From Planctomycetota bacterium (GTDB lineage: Bacteria > Planctomycetota > UBA1135 > GCA-002686595): a stretch of 64,000 bases of DNA. How positions within the stretch are numbered: position 1 is the first letter of the stretch; each line of letters begins with the position of its first letter. The stretch covers positions 1 to 64,000 of the forward strand of contig JADHOC010000022.1 of the NCBI GenBank assembly GCA_016779205.1. The letters are read 5' to 3'. Below are positions 1 through 8,008 of this stretch, in pieces. Both the position numbers and the translations under genes were made by a program. A model generated the notes under the pieces. That model was not told where the DNA came from. It did not search any database and worked only from the letters and a program-made list of their open reading frames with translations.

Positions 1-676
1 CGCCACCGCCACGGTCGCGCTGCCGACCTCTCCGACCGGCGGGCTCACCGCCGATGCCGCCGAGGAGGTGGTCAGTCGCGCTGCCAGGGCGGACGTGCTG
101 CTCATCGGGCCCGGCCTGGGTCAGGAGCCCTCCACGGTCGCCCTGGTCAGCGAGGTGCTGGAGCGCGTGGACCTCCCCGTCGTGATCGACGCGGACGGCC
201 TCAACGCCCTCTCCAAGCTCGACCTCGCCCGCTTCTCACCCGAGCAGCGGTCACGCTGGGTGCTCACGCCACACCTGGGTGAGTTCAAGCGGCTCGCCGC
301 AGCCGCCAGCGCACCACTCGACGACGCCGAGCTCGACCAGCGCACCTGGCTGACCCCGACCTGGGCCCGGCGGCTGGGGTCCACGCTGATGCTCAAGGGG
401 GCGCCGACGGTGACCGCCCTCCCCGACGGCACCACCTTCGTCGCCACGGAGGTCCACTCCTCCCTCGCCGTCGCGGGCGCCGGGGACGTGCTGGCAGGGA
501 TGATCGCCGGCTTCATCTCCCAGGGGCTGGGTCCGGCGGAGGCCGCGGTCTGCGCCCAGCACATCGGCAACGCCGTCGCCGCCGCCTGGGCGAGCGGCCG
601 CGCCGGCGGGGCCATGCAGCCCACCGACGTGACCGAAGCCCTCCCGCAGGTGATGCGAGAGCGCTTCGGCGCTTGA
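1..676 (+). CDS. nnrD: NAD(P)H-hydrate dehydratase domain, C-terminal part (5' end outside window)
   Basis: Repairs hydrated NAD(P)H: the ADP/ATP-dependent dehydratase returns the S-form hydrate to NAD(P)H in the cytosol. The reading frame is open from base 2, so the gene starts left of the window; the GTG at 68 is an internal valine codon. Seen in the sequence: PTSPTGGLT near the left edge, DADGLNAL, LTPHLGEF, the LKGAPTV strand and the family signature GAGDVLAGMIAG close to the C terminus, all in the order of the ribokinase-like YjeF C-terminal fold. Whether an NnrE epimerase domain is fused in front cannot be seen. It converges on the DUF1579 gene with an 18-base gap. Confidence 0.9.
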   Translation, partial: ATATVALPTSPTGGLTADAAEEVVSRAARADVLLIGPGLGQEPSTVALVSEVLERVDLPVVIDADGLNALSKLDLARFSPEQRSRWVLTPHLGEFKRLAAAASAPLDDAELDQRTWLTPTWARRLGSTLMLKGAPTVTALPDGTTFVATEVHSSLAVAGAGDVLAGMIAGFISQGLGPAEAAVCAQHIGNAVAAAWASGRAGGAMQPTDVTEALPQVMRERFGA

Positions 677-694
677 GTCAGCGTCCCGTCGGGG

Positions 695-1279
695 TCACTT
701 GGCGCGCTTGAGGTCCAGCGTCATCGTCTGCACCTCGGCGTCCCCCTCCCCCATGTAGAACGTCATCTTGTAGGTGTCGCCGGTGTGCACGCCGACGTTC
801 CGGTGGGGCACCATCTCGCCCGTCGGCGTGGGCGCCTCGTAGCGCATCTCGATGGTCGTCGTGTCACCGTCGCTCTTGACGGTCCCGCGCATGAAGGACG
901 TGTGCGGGCTCATGTTGTCGGACCAGGTCCCGAAGGCCTCACCCTTGGCCTCGTCGAAGCCCATGATCCCGTGACCGTGGTAGGGCACCCCCATGAACTC
1001 CGCGCGGAAGTCCGTGAGCGTGTGGAAGGGACCGAGGGCCTCGACCGTCTCGGTCACCGCGCTCGACATCGGCGGCATGCCGGGATAGGTCGCCTTCATG
1101 ACGCCCTTCCAGAGCCCGGCGCCGGCGAGCATCCGCTCGTGCTCCTCGGTGGGCTGGGGCATCTGCATCCCCCCGGCGTCGGCGTCGTCCTGGACGACGG
1201 CTCCGGAGAGAGTGGCGGCGGCGGTGAGGGTGGCCAGGGGCACGAGGAGCCCGGCGATGATGAGTTGCTTGACAGACAT
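695..1279 (-). CDS. Exported DUF1579 family protein
   Basis: A 194-residue protein of unknown molecular function. The ATG at 1279 is chosen over one nine codons upstream because it opens directly into a signal peptide (MSVKQL, hydrophobic core, then an alanine-rich cleavage region). The mature part has the DUF1579 pattern: HERMLAGAGLWKG at the start, a middle segment with GHGIMGFDEAKGEAFGTW, and a C-terminal lipocalin-like strand series ending in TLDLKRAK. DUF1579 proteins are common in planctomycete genomes and are usually predicted to be periplasmic. No partner gene is evident: nnrD converges on it and the next minus-strand gene lies 89 bases upstream. Confidence 0.8.
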   Translation of the reverse strand: MSVKQLIIAGLLVPLATLTAAATLSGAVVQDDADAGGMQMPQPTEEHERMLAGAGLWKGVMKATYPGMPPMSSAVTETVEALGPFHTLTDFRAEFMGVPYHGHGIMGFDEAKGEAFGTWSDNMSPHTSFMRGTVKSDGDTTTIEMRYEAPTPTGEMVPHRNVGVHTGDTYKMTFYMGEGDAEVQTMTLDLKRAK

Positions 1280-1367
1280 GTGGCTAGCCCGGCTCGAGCC
1301 GGTCACGGGGAAGGGTCACCCGATACTAAAGCAACTCCAACCAGCCCGCCGGGGGACCCCGGCACCC

Positions 1368-2768
1368 TCAGGTCGTCCGCCCGAGGGCGTGACCGAGGGC
1401 GGCATCGATCCCGGGGAAGCGGTAGCCATAACCCTCGCGCTCGAGGGCCCCGGGGACGACCCGGACACTGGACAGCAACATCTCGTCCGCCTGCTCGGCG
1501 CCGAGCGCCAGGCGCAGGGCAGGTCGAGGCACCGGGAAGACCGTGGGGCGCCGCAGCGCTCGACCCATGGCCCGCGTGAACTCGGCGTTGCGCACCTGGC
1601 CCGGGGCGACGAGGTTCACCGGCCCCTCCAAGGTGCGCCGGTGCATCGCGAGGTACATCGCGCCGACGACGTCATCGAGCGCGATCCAGGGGAACCACTG
1701 GCGACCGGAGCCAAGGCGGCCGCCGAGGCCCAGGGTGAAGGCGGGCAGCATGGTGGCGAGCGCCCCTCCCCCTGCGTCGAGCACGACGCCCAGGCGCATC
1801 TTGACGGCCCGGACTCCCGGCCGGAGGCGGTCCACCTCCCCCTCCCACTCCGCGCAGGTGTCGGCCAGGAAGCCCTCCCCGCGCGGCGCCGTCTCGGGGA
1901 GCTCCTCGTCTCCCCGGTCCCCGTACCAACCGATGGCCGACGCGGCCACGAGCACCCCGGGCGGCTCCTCCATGCGCCCGATCGCGTCCACCAGGGTCCG
2001 GGTGCCGACAACCCGGCTCCGGGCGATGCGCTCCTTCTTCTCGTCGGTCCAGCGCAGCCCGAAGATGGACTCGCCTGCCAGGTGCACGATGGCGTCCACG
2101 CCCTCGAGCCGCGCGGTGTCCACCGTCCCGCCCGCCGGATCCCAGCGCACCTCGTGGGGCGCCGTGGGTGCGCGCCGTACGAGCTCGAGGACGCGGTGCC
2201 CCCCGGTGCGCAAGAACGCCGCGAGGGTGGAGCCCACGAGCCCGCTCGCCCCGGTGATCGCGATCGTCTTCCCCTCGAAGCCCGCCTCGCGTGCCTCGGC
2301 ATGGGCGCGGAGGTCCCCCACGAACACGCGGTGCCTCCACGCGAACATCCGCTCGAGCTTGCCGCGGACCATGGGGCCTCCGAGGAGCTGGCCCAGGGGA
2401 CCGAGGGGCAGCTGGTAGCGGATCCGGTCCGCGAGGACCGACTCCGTGCGGCCCTTCGTGGAGACCTCGTGACGGTGGATCCAGCTCTTGAAGGGGCCGC
2501 TCACTTGCCGGTCCACGAAGAAGGTCTTCTGCGGCTGTTCGTCCGCGATCTCCGCGGTCCAGTTCAGCCCGACCGGGCCCACGCCGACCCGCAGCACCGT
2601 CCGGGCCCCCTTCTCGAGGCGCTCCTCGGGGCCGCTCCCGGAGACGACCCGGGCGCTGTCCCAGGGGGGGAGCAGCCGCCGCAGGGCGCCCGGTCGGAGG
2701 TGCCACTCGTACGCCTCGCTCGCGGCGCACGGAGCCTCGACGGTCCGCTCGAAGTGCTGTTCACCCAT
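1368..2768 (-). CDS. SRPBCC domain fused to TIGR01777-type NAD-dependent epimerase
   Basis: Two domains on one chain of about 466 residues. Residues 1-160 look like an SRPBCC/cyclase ligand-binding domain (HFERTVEAP start, then FFVDRQVSGPFKSWIHRHEV). From about residue 168 there is an extended short-chain dehydrogenase of the TIGR01777 (YfcH/SDR39U) group, with TGASGLVGS as the nucleotide-binding loop, IVHLAGESIFGLRWT, ASAIGWYGDRG and VNLVAPGQVRNAEF. The substrate of TIGR01777 proteins is unknown. An ATG nine codons upstream (2795) is possible; I prefer 2768 because a G-rich stretch precedes it at ribosome-binding distance and the family N terminus fits. The fused architecture is known in the family. 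Confidence 0.85.
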   Translation of the reverse strand: MGEQHFERTVEAPCAASEAYEWHLRPGALRRLLPPWDSARVVSGSGPEERLEKGARTVLRVGVGPVGLNWTAEIADEQPQKTFFVDRQVSGPFKSWIHRHEVSTKGRTESVLADRIRYQLPLGPLGQLLGGPMVRGKLERMFAWRHRVFVGDLRAHAEAREAGFEGKTIAITGASGLVGSTLAAFLRTGGHRVLELVRRAPTAPHEVRWDPAGGTVDTARLEGVDAIVHLAGESIFGLRWTDEKKERIARSRVVGTRTLVDAIGRMEEPPGVLVAASAIGWYGDRGDEELPETAPRGEGFLADTCAEWEGEVDRLRPGVRAVKMRLGVVLDAGGGALATMLPAFTLGLGGRLGSGRQWFPWIALDDVVGAMYLAMHRRTLEGPVNLVAPGQVRNAEFTRAMGRALRRPTVFPVPRPALRLALGAEQADEMLLSSVRVVPGALEREGYGYRFPGIDAALGHALGRTT

Positions 2769-2860
2769 GTCGCCCCCATGTTCGCCCGGACCCATGCCTC
2801 GAAGGCACGAGACCGCGAATAATCCGGAGGCGCGGCGGGGTCCACCGCGGCTGGGCCCAC

Positions 2861-2916
2861 CGTTCGGGGTTCAGCGTTCGGGGTTCAGCGTTCGGCGTTC
2901 AGCGTTCGGCGTTCAG
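2861..2916. repeat. Four tandem copies of a 14-bp unit
   Basis: Four head-to-tail copies of CGTTCGGSGTTCAG start at 2861, 2875, 2889 and 2903. Copies 1-2 carry G and copies 3-4 carry C at the variable base. The last copy overlaps the end of the YheT-type hydrolase gene and supplies its stop codon (TCA at 2913-2915 on the plus strand, TGA on the minus). Copy number is likely to vary through slipped replication (inference). No function is visible. Confidence 0.9.
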
Positions 2917-3947
2917 CGGACGCGGGCGACCCGCGCGAGCTCGGTGACGTAGTGGGTCACCGCCGCGCCGAGCCACCGCCGCCCCGCGAACTCCGCGTGC
3001 CCCTCCCCGGCGACAGGACGCGCCGCCAGGTAGCCCAGGTGACCACCCACCGGCTCCATGTGCACGAAGGCCGCCGTCCCGCGGGTGGCGTCCTCGATCA
3101 TCTGCGGCTCGATGAAGGGGTCGTCCGCCGCGGAGAGGATCACGGCGGGGACCTCGACCTCGCCGATCCACGGCGCCGCCGAGCACTGCTGGTAGTACTC
3201 CGCCCCGGAGGCGAAGCCCGCGAGCGGCGCCGTCACCCGGTGATCGGTCTCGCGCAGGCTCCAGCGAAGCTGCACCCCCATGGACGGGTCGAGCTCCCCA
3301 CGAGCCCGTCGCTCGGCCATGGCCCGCCGCACGCCCAACACGAAGTTCCGGTCGTAGATCCGGTTGAGCCCTCGCTCCATCCTGGACACCGAGCGGGCCA
3401 GATCCACGGGCGGGTTCACGGCGAGCACCGCGTCCGGCGTGCCGGCGCCGCCGTCTCTCCCTGCCCCGAGGAGCAGGGCGTTGCCCGACAGCGAGAAGCC
3501 CACGCCCACGTGGAGGGCGTGCGGATGGAGCGCTCTCCCGGCCTCGACCGAGGCCCAGAGGTCGGGGGCGCTCCCGGAGTGGTAGATGCCCCGGGCCAGG
3601 CCCTCCCCCGCGCCTTGCCCCCGGTGGTTGAAGGCGATGACCGCCGCCCCCGCGCGCCGCAGCGCCTCGGCGCACAGGCGAACGTAGTTGGAGTCGCTGG
3701 AGCCCGTCAGCCCGTGGAAGAGGTGAACGACCACACCCGTGAGGGGCCTGCTGGATGGGCCGGGCGCGGGCGGCGCGTCGAAGACCACCAGGCGGTCCCC
3801 GCCGCCGAGCGGGACCTCACGGCGCTCGGCCACGCTCCCCTTCAGCTCCGCCCCAGGCGTGGGGAGGAGGAAGCCCAGGAGGGTCTGTGCCTGGCCCCCA
3901 CGGGCCCATATCGGGGGCTCACAGGGGGGCTCGAAGCGACGAATCAT
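2913..3947 (-). CDS. YheT-type alpha/beta hydrolase (UPF0017)
   Basis: A 344-residue cytosolic hydrolase of the AB-hydrolase-4 group, related to E. coli YheT and eukaryotic ABHD1/3. Members act as esterases or lipases; the substrate here is unknown. Seen: the family N-terminal pattern around residues 14-30 (ARGGQAQTLLG), the oxyanion segment FHGLTGSSDSNYV at 77-89, the nucleophile elbow GFSLSG with Ser152, the acid near Asp275/276 (AADDPFIE), and His303 in GGHLGYL. The family elbow is usually GFSLGG; the second Gly is Ser here. The stop codon lies in the final copy of the 14-bp tandem repeat. Confidence 0.88.
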   Translation of the reverse strand: MIRRFEPPCEPPIWARGGQAQTLLGFLLPTPGAELKGSVAERREVPLGGGDRLVVFDAPPAPGPSSRPLTGVVVHLFHGLTGSSDSNYVRLCAEALRRAGAAVIAFNHRGQGAGEGLARGIYHSGSAPDLWASVEAGRALHPHALHVGVGFSLSGNALLLGAGRDGGAGTPDAVLAVNPPVDLARSVSRMERGLNRIYDRNFVLGVRRAMAERRARGELDPSMGVQLRWSLRETDHRVTAPLAGFASGAEYYQQCSAAPWIGEVEVPAVILSAADDPFIEPQMIEDATRGTAAFVHMEPVGGHLGYLAARPVAGEGHAEFAGRRWLGAAVTHYVTELARVARVR

Positions 3948-4019
3948 GGGCGCGGGACCGGGCGGCCGGCCGGCATTCCACCACAGGGGCAGAGCCGGCG
4001 CGAAGGACGGCCCCGAAAG

Positions 4020-4044
4020 CCGCGGCCGTCGCGAGGGGCCGCGG
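4020..4044 (-). terminator. Possible hairpin terminator after the YVTN gene
   Basis: CCGCGGCC at 4020-4027 pairs perfectly with GGCCGCGG at 4037-4044, 15 bases after the stop of the minus-strand YVTN gene. On the minus strand the stem is followed by CTTTC only, not a real U-tract, so this is a weak candidate. Confidence 0.3.
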
Positions 4045-4058
4045 TCAGCGTCGGCCGC

Positions 4059-5306
4059 TCAGCGAGGTGAGTGCTCGGGCGGCGAGGGCAGCCCGCCGCC
4101 GGGGAAGCTCCGCTCCCAGGGATCGGTGCTCACCCCGCCGGGCCCCGCGACCGGAGCGATCGGCACGATGGGAGAGGTGAGCGCCTTCGCCGTCAGGCCA
4201 GCGCGCGTCACGTGGGCGGGGGCGCCCGGGCTCTTGAGGCCGCGCAGCACCTTCCAGGTGGAGAGGTCCACCTCGAAGATCTGGTCGCTGCGCTCCGCGG
4301 TGACCCACCCGCGGTCCCCCGCGGGGTCCACGGCGACGCTGCTCGGCAGCGCGCTACGGCCGAAGGCGACCGGCTCGGCGACGGGGCGCGCCTCGGCCAG
4401 CTCCCTGGAGACGCGCGGGACCTTGATCAGCGCTCTCACCCGCAGCGAGCGGGCGTCGATGACCGAGACGTTGCCGTCCTGGTAGTTCACCACGAGGGCG
4501 TTCTTGCCGTCGGGGGTGAACGCGATGTCCACCGGCATGGCGCCGCACGGGAACTCCATGCGCTCCTCGAGCTTCTCGCAGTCGATGATGCTGATCGTGT
4601 TGGTGGTGGAGTTGGTCGCCCAGAGCTCGGTCCGCGTGGGGTGGAGCGCGACGCCGGTCGCGCCGCCCCCCGCGTCCATGCGCTTCAGGACGCTCATGTT
4701 CGCGAGGTTGACCGCGTAGATCACGCCGTCCTTGCGGTTGGTCACGAACGCAACCCTGCCATCGTGCCCGAGCACGATGTCGTCCGCGCCCGGCCTTCCG
4801 AACTCGGCCACGCCGACCACTTTCTTCTGAAGGAGGTCCACCTGCAGCAGCGCGCCCTCGGCGGCGCAGCTCACGAGGACCCGAGCCTCTCCCGGCAGGA
4901 AGATCACGTCGTCCGGCCGGTGGTAGCTACGGACCACCGAGGAGCCGTCCGCCTTCTTGGTCGAGACCGTGAGGGCGATGGTCCGCACGATCGCGGCAGC
5001 GTGGAGGTCCACGACGCAGATCGAGTTGCCGGAGAGGGCGCGCCCGCGGAGGGTGACCACCGCCGTCCTGCCGTCGCTCGACACCGCCGCCGACGTGGGG
5101 CCGTTGCCCACCCGGAAGAAGGCCCGCCGCTCACCCGAGTCCGGGTCGAACAGCGCGATCGCATCCTCGGCGGCGCTGACCACGACCAGCGAGACGTCCA
5201 CCTCCTGCTCCGGATCGCCGTGCGCCTGAACGGGCATGGCGACGAGGAGGAGCGCGGCGGCGCCGCGGACGAGCTTGGAGAACAGGGTCTGCTTGAGGGG
5301 GTCCAT
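4059..5306 (-). CDS. Exported YVTN/YncE-type beta-propeller protein
   Basis: About 415 residues. The ATG at 5306 is chosen over a GTG nine codons upstream because it begins a clear signal peptide (MDPLKQTLF, hydrophobic core, VQAHG cleavage region). The mature part is a seven-bladed-type propeller of YVTN repeats: LFDPDSGE, VFLPGEARVLVS, VTNRKDGVIYAVNL, ATNSTTNTISIID and VVNYQDGNVSVIDA recur about every 40 residues. Such proteins are periplasmic or surface scaffolds; a few YncE-like members bind DNA in vitro. No enzymatic site is visible. It lies downstream of mraZ on the same strand, 82 bases away, and could be cotranscribed with it. Confidence 0.8.
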   Translation of the reverse strand: MDPLKQTLFSKLVRGAAALLLVAMPVQAHGDPEQEVDVSLVVVSAAEDAIALFDPDSGERRAFFRVGNGPTSAAVSSDGRTAVVTLRGRALSGNSICVVDLHAAAIVRTIALTVSTKKADGSSVVRSYHRPDDVIFLPGEARVLVSCAAEGALLQVDLLQKKVVGVAEFGRPGADDIVLGHDGRVAFVTNRKDGVIYAVNLANMSVLKRMDAGGGATGVALHPTRTELWATNSTTNTISIIDCEKLEERMEFPCGAMPVDIAFTPDGKNALVVNYQDGNVSVIDARSLRVRALIKVPRVSRELAEARPVAEPVAFGRSALPSSVAVDPAGDRGWVTAERSDQIFEVDLSTWKVLRGLKSPGAPAHVTRAGLTAKALTSPIVPIAPVAGPGGVSTDPWERSFPGGGLPSPPEHSPR

Positions 5307-5388
5307 CGAGGGACTGATCGACCCTTGGAGCACTGGACCCTGAGCCAGGCGCTTCCCCTCGGTCCAGGGATGAGACTCGTCCCGGGCC

Positions 5389-5877
5389 TCAGCCCTCGGC
5401 CTGGACCGCGCCCCCGAGGAGCCGGTCGAGCCCGACCCCGAGGTCCGCCCGGGCCCGGTCCGCGAAGGCCTCCCAGCTCGGGGGGCTCCAGAGGCGGATT
5501 TCCTCGAACCCGCCGACCAGCACCACCTCCCGCGAGGCCGGCACCCGACGGTCCACGCCCACCAGCCCGAGCAGCGAGTCAGGGACCCGGATCCGACCCT
5601 GCCGATCGCACTTCACCGGCGCGCTGTGGGCCGCGATGGTCAGGAGTGTCGCCCGCGCCTGCTGGTCACGCGGCGCCTCGGCCACCAGGGCCCGCGCCCA
5701 CCGGTCCCAGTGCTCCCGCTCCCGGAGGCAGACGCTGCCGTCCCCCTCGAGGGTGGCCACGAATCGAAACTCCGGCTGCCGGAGGCTCAGCTCGTCCCGC
5801 AGGGGCGCGGGCAGCTGGATCCGACCCTCCGCGTCGATGGTCGCGCTGTGGGTGCCTAGGAAGAGGGAGCTGGACAT
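5389..5877 (-). CDS. mraZ: Transcriptional regulator MraZ
   Basis: A 162-residue DNA-binding protein that in other bacteria represses its own division-cell-wall (dcw) operon. Two tandem SpoVT/AbrB-like domains are visible: FLGTHSATIDAEGRIQLP at the N terminus and VKCDRQGRIRVPDSLL from about residue 85, each with the family DxxGRIxxP core. The ATG at 5877 places MSSSLFLGTH at the start as in other MraZ proteins; the frame extends 69 codons upstream without similarity. Family length is about 140-160. Unusually, no rsmH, ftsL, ftsI or mur gene follows; the downstream gene is a YVTN propeller. Repeats resembling MraZ boxes lie upstream. Confidence 0.88.
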   Translation of the reverse strand: MSSSLFLGTHSATIDAEGRIQLPAPLRDELSLRQPEFRFVATLEGDGSVCLREREHWDRWARALVAEAPRDQQARATLLTIAAHSAPVKCDRQGRIRVPDSLLGLVGVDRRVPASREVVLVGGFEEIRLWSPPSWEAFADRARADLGVGLDRLLGGAVQAEG

Positions 5878-5951
5878 GGGCAGGTCGGGCAGTGGAACCC
5901 ATCCCAACTCCGCACCGCACTCCCCGCAAGGGGCTCCATTCCCCGATCTTT

Positions 5952-6031
5952 CTCCCAATCTCACTCCAATACTCCACCAGTTCTCCACATCTGCCCCGCC
6001 CCTGACCCAATTTCTACCCAATGAAATCCCA
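5952..6031 (-). promoter_or_regulatory. Candidate MraZ operator repeats
   Basis: Upstream of mraZ, read on its strand, TGGG occurs three times with exact 11-bp periodicity (6031-6028, 6020-6017, 6009-6006). It is followed by four GGAG copies at 5986, 5975, 5967 and 5955 (spacings 11, 8 and 12). MraZ of E. coli is known to bind direct TGGG repeats about 10 bp apart upstream of its gene, so this array is a plausible autoregulatory site. The region is AT-richer than its surroundings. The exact promoter is not assigned. Confidence 0.5.
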
Positions 6032-6192
6032 GCCCGCCCTGGCGTGTGGAGGGCACATCGAGCCCCTGCCGGCCCCTCCCCCACCCCGCTCTCCCCCGGT
6101 TGTCCACGCGGGGCATGGTCCCCCGAGCGCCACCCAGGTGAGGCTCCTCCCGCGCCTGCGCTGGCCGGCGGCTGCCCGGCCCGTTGCCCGAC

Positions 6193-6223
6193 TTGCCTTC
6201 AAGAGTTGAACGCATGGTAAAGT
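6193..6223 (+). promoter_or_regulatory. Candidate sigma70-type promoter of the AraC-family gene
   Basis: TTGCCT at 6193-6198 and TAAAGT at 6218-6223 are separated by 19 bp. The ATG of the regulator is at 6233, so transcription would start within a few bases of it. The mRNA would be leaderless or nearly so, which fits the absence of a Shine-Dalgarno sequence. The spacing is longer than the optimum of 17, so confidence is modest. Confidence 0.35.
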
Positions 6224-6232
6224 CGCGCCCCC

Positions 6233-7153
6233 ATGCCGATTCGCCCCCGCTCCACCCAGCCCACCGTCCAGCCCGTCGAACACGTCTTCCCCGACTGGGG
6301 TGTCGACGTCTTCGAGAGTCATCATGCCGCAGGTTGGAGGATGCCCCCCGCCGCCCACGACTTCCTGAAGATCGTGCTCGTCCACGATGGGATGGGCACC
6401 CTCAGGTGCGGTCCGGATGCGACCGAATGTCGACGCGGCGACGCCCTCGTCATCCCCGCCGGCCGGTCCCACGAGATCTGCGACTCCGACTCGGAGCCCC
6501 TCTCGCTGTACGTCGTCAGCGTCCGCAGCCGGGTGCTCGAGATGGCGTGCTTCGACCCCGCCGTGCTCGCCTCGGGCGTGGTGCACCTCGACCCGCACAC
6601 CGCCGAGAAGGTGGAGCGCAGCATGCGCAGGCTCCTCTTCGAGCAGACCCTCGACATGCCGACCACGGGCGCCCAGATGATCGCGCTCGCCCTGCGCCTG
6701 ATCGCTGACCTCGCGCGCACCGGCGACGCAGAGGCCTCGGGAACCGGAGCGAACCAGCGCACCATTCGCGGCGCGGACAGCGTCGAGCGCATGCGCAGCT
6801 ACGTGGAGGATCTCTCCGAGAACTTCTTCGAGGCCACCAACCTCGACGCCGCGGCGTCGACCCTTGGCCTCTCGCGCCGCCGCTTCACCCAGCTCTTCCG
6901 CGAGGTCACCGGGACGTCCTGGCTCGCGCACGTACGCAAGCTCCGGATCGACCACGCCAAGAAGCTGCTCGAGTCCACCAGCCGGACCGTCCTCTCCGTC
7001 GCCTTCGAGTGCGGCTTCGAGGACCTCTCGACCTTCTACCGCGCCTTCAAGCGCGAGACCGACGAGAGCCCGAACAAGTGGCGGACGCACAAGCGTCGCG
7101 AGGAGACCCCGAGCGAGAGCCCGGCGTCGACTCCCAGCGAAGGCGTCGCCTGA
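6233..7153 (+). CDS. AraC-family transcriptional regulator
   Basis: A 306-residue regulator. The N-terminal half has cupin-like strands that probably bind a small ligand (HAAGWRMPP, FLKIVLVHDGMG, RRGDALVIPAGRSHEI). The C-terminal 100 residues are a two-helix-turn-helix AraC DNA-binding domain: LDAAASTLGLSRRRFTQLFRE, then VLSVAFECGFEDLSTFYRAFKRE and the conserved P-x-K-W-R (SPNKWRTH). It is divergent from mraZ across a 355-bp intergenic region and precedes the chalcone-isomerase-like gene by 43 bp. Its ligand and targets are unknown. A control over the adjacent exported protein gene is only inferred from position. Confidence 0.9.
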   Translation: MPIRPRSTQPTVQPVEHVFPDWGVDVFESHHAAGWRMPPAAHDFLKIVLVHDGMGTLRCGPDATECRRGDALVIPAGRSHEICDSDSEPLSLYVVSVRSRVLEMACFDPAVLASGVVHLDPHTAEKVERSMRRLLFEQTLDMPTTGAQMIALALRLIADLARTGDAEASGTGANQRTIRGADSVERMRSYVEDLSENFFEATNLDAAASTLGLSRRRFTQLFREVTGTSWLAHVRKLRIDHAKKLLESTSRTVLSVAFECGFEDLSTFYRAFKRETDESPNKWRTHKRREETPSESPASTPSEGVA

Positions 7154-7196
7154 CCCCCGCATCCCCCGCACCGCACCGCAACCCGGAACCCCACCC

Positions 7197-7943
7197 ATGC
7201 TCCTGACCGCAACGCTGCTCCTCCCGCTCACCGCCTCCCCCGCCGCGGCCCTCGTCACCCCCCAGCCGGCTCCTGTCCAGGACGTGGAGACCGCCAAGGA
7301 GGGCGAGAGCAAGCACCGCTATCCGGTGACGATCAAGTCCACCCTCAGCGAGGCGGACGCCAAGAAGGAGGGCGCCAAGCCCCAGGACCTCGCGCTGCTC
7401 GGCCTCGCGATCCGTGAGAAGACGATCTTCAACGTCAACGTCTACTCCTACGTGGTCTACGCCGACACGGCCTTCGTCGAGAAGGACCTCGCGGCGTGGA
7501 AGGGCAAGAGCGCCAAGGCGCTCGGCAAGGACAGCGCGCTGTACACGAAGCTCCTCCAGCCGAACGGGACCAAGGAGCTGCGCATGCGCTTCTGCCGCGA
7601 CGTGGACGCGGAGGACATCGTGGAGGCCTTCGAGGACTCCCTCGAGCCCCGCATGCTCTCTCGCCGCAAGGCCATGGAGGGCTCGAAGGCCGACAAGCTC
7701 AAGGACCTCACCACCTTCCGCGGGTTCTTCTCCCTCGACGAGCTGAAGGAGGGGAACGAGCTGCGCTTCACCTGGCACCCGGACGGGACGCTGTGCACCG
7801 TGGTCAACGGGGAGCGAAAGCCCGACCTCAAGTCGCAGGACCTGGCCTGGGCCATGTTCGACGTGTACCTCGGCGACGACCCGATCTCGAAGTCCGGCAA
7901 GAAGAAGCTCGTGTCGCGCCTGCCCGGTCTCCTCGCCGACTGA
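7197..7943 (+). CDS. Exported chalcone isomerase-like protein
   Basis: 248 residues. The ATG at 7197 is used because it starts a signal peptide (MLLTATLLLPLTASPAAA); an open frame reaches further upstream but only overlaps the AraC gene out of frame. The mature part matches the bacterial chalcone-isomerase-like domain: LALLGLAIREKTIFNVNVYSYVVYAD, then RMRFCRDVDAEDIVEAFEDSL and FFSLDELKEGNELRFTW. Bacterial members are periplasmic and generally lack flavonoid isomerase activity; a fatty-acid-binding role is known for plant relatives. The function here is not known. Confidence 0.8.
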   Translation: MLLTATLLLPLTASPAAALVTPQPAPVQDVETAKEGESKHRYPVTIKSTLSEADAKKEGAKPQDLALLGLAIREKTIFNVNVYSYVVYADTAFVEKDLAAWKGKSAKALGKDSALYTKLLQPNGTKELRMRFCRDVDAEDIVEAFEDSLEPRMLSRRKAMEGSKADKLKDLTTFRGFFSLDELKEGNELRFTWHPDGTLCTVVNGERKPDLKSQDLAWAMFDVYLGDDPISKSGKKKLVSRLPGLLAD

Positions 7944-7964
7944 CCTGCGCGTGCGAACTCCCGA

Positions 7965-7989
7965 GGGCCCGGGGTCGAACCTCGGGCCC
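7965..7989 (+). terminator. Hairpin after the chalcone isomerase-like gene
   Basis: A 10-bp stem with one G-T wobble (7965-7974 with 7980-7989) and a TCGAA loop lies 22 bases after the stop codon. No T-run follows, so termination is uncertain; it may also be structure ahead of the DUF493 gene. Confidence 0.35.
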
Positions 7990-8008
7990 CGTCCCCCACA
8001 ATAGGGGC

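Noticed and set aside
2861..2916. Short tandem array considered as a CRISPR fragment
   Set aside because: Units are contiguous with no spacers and only 14 bp long.
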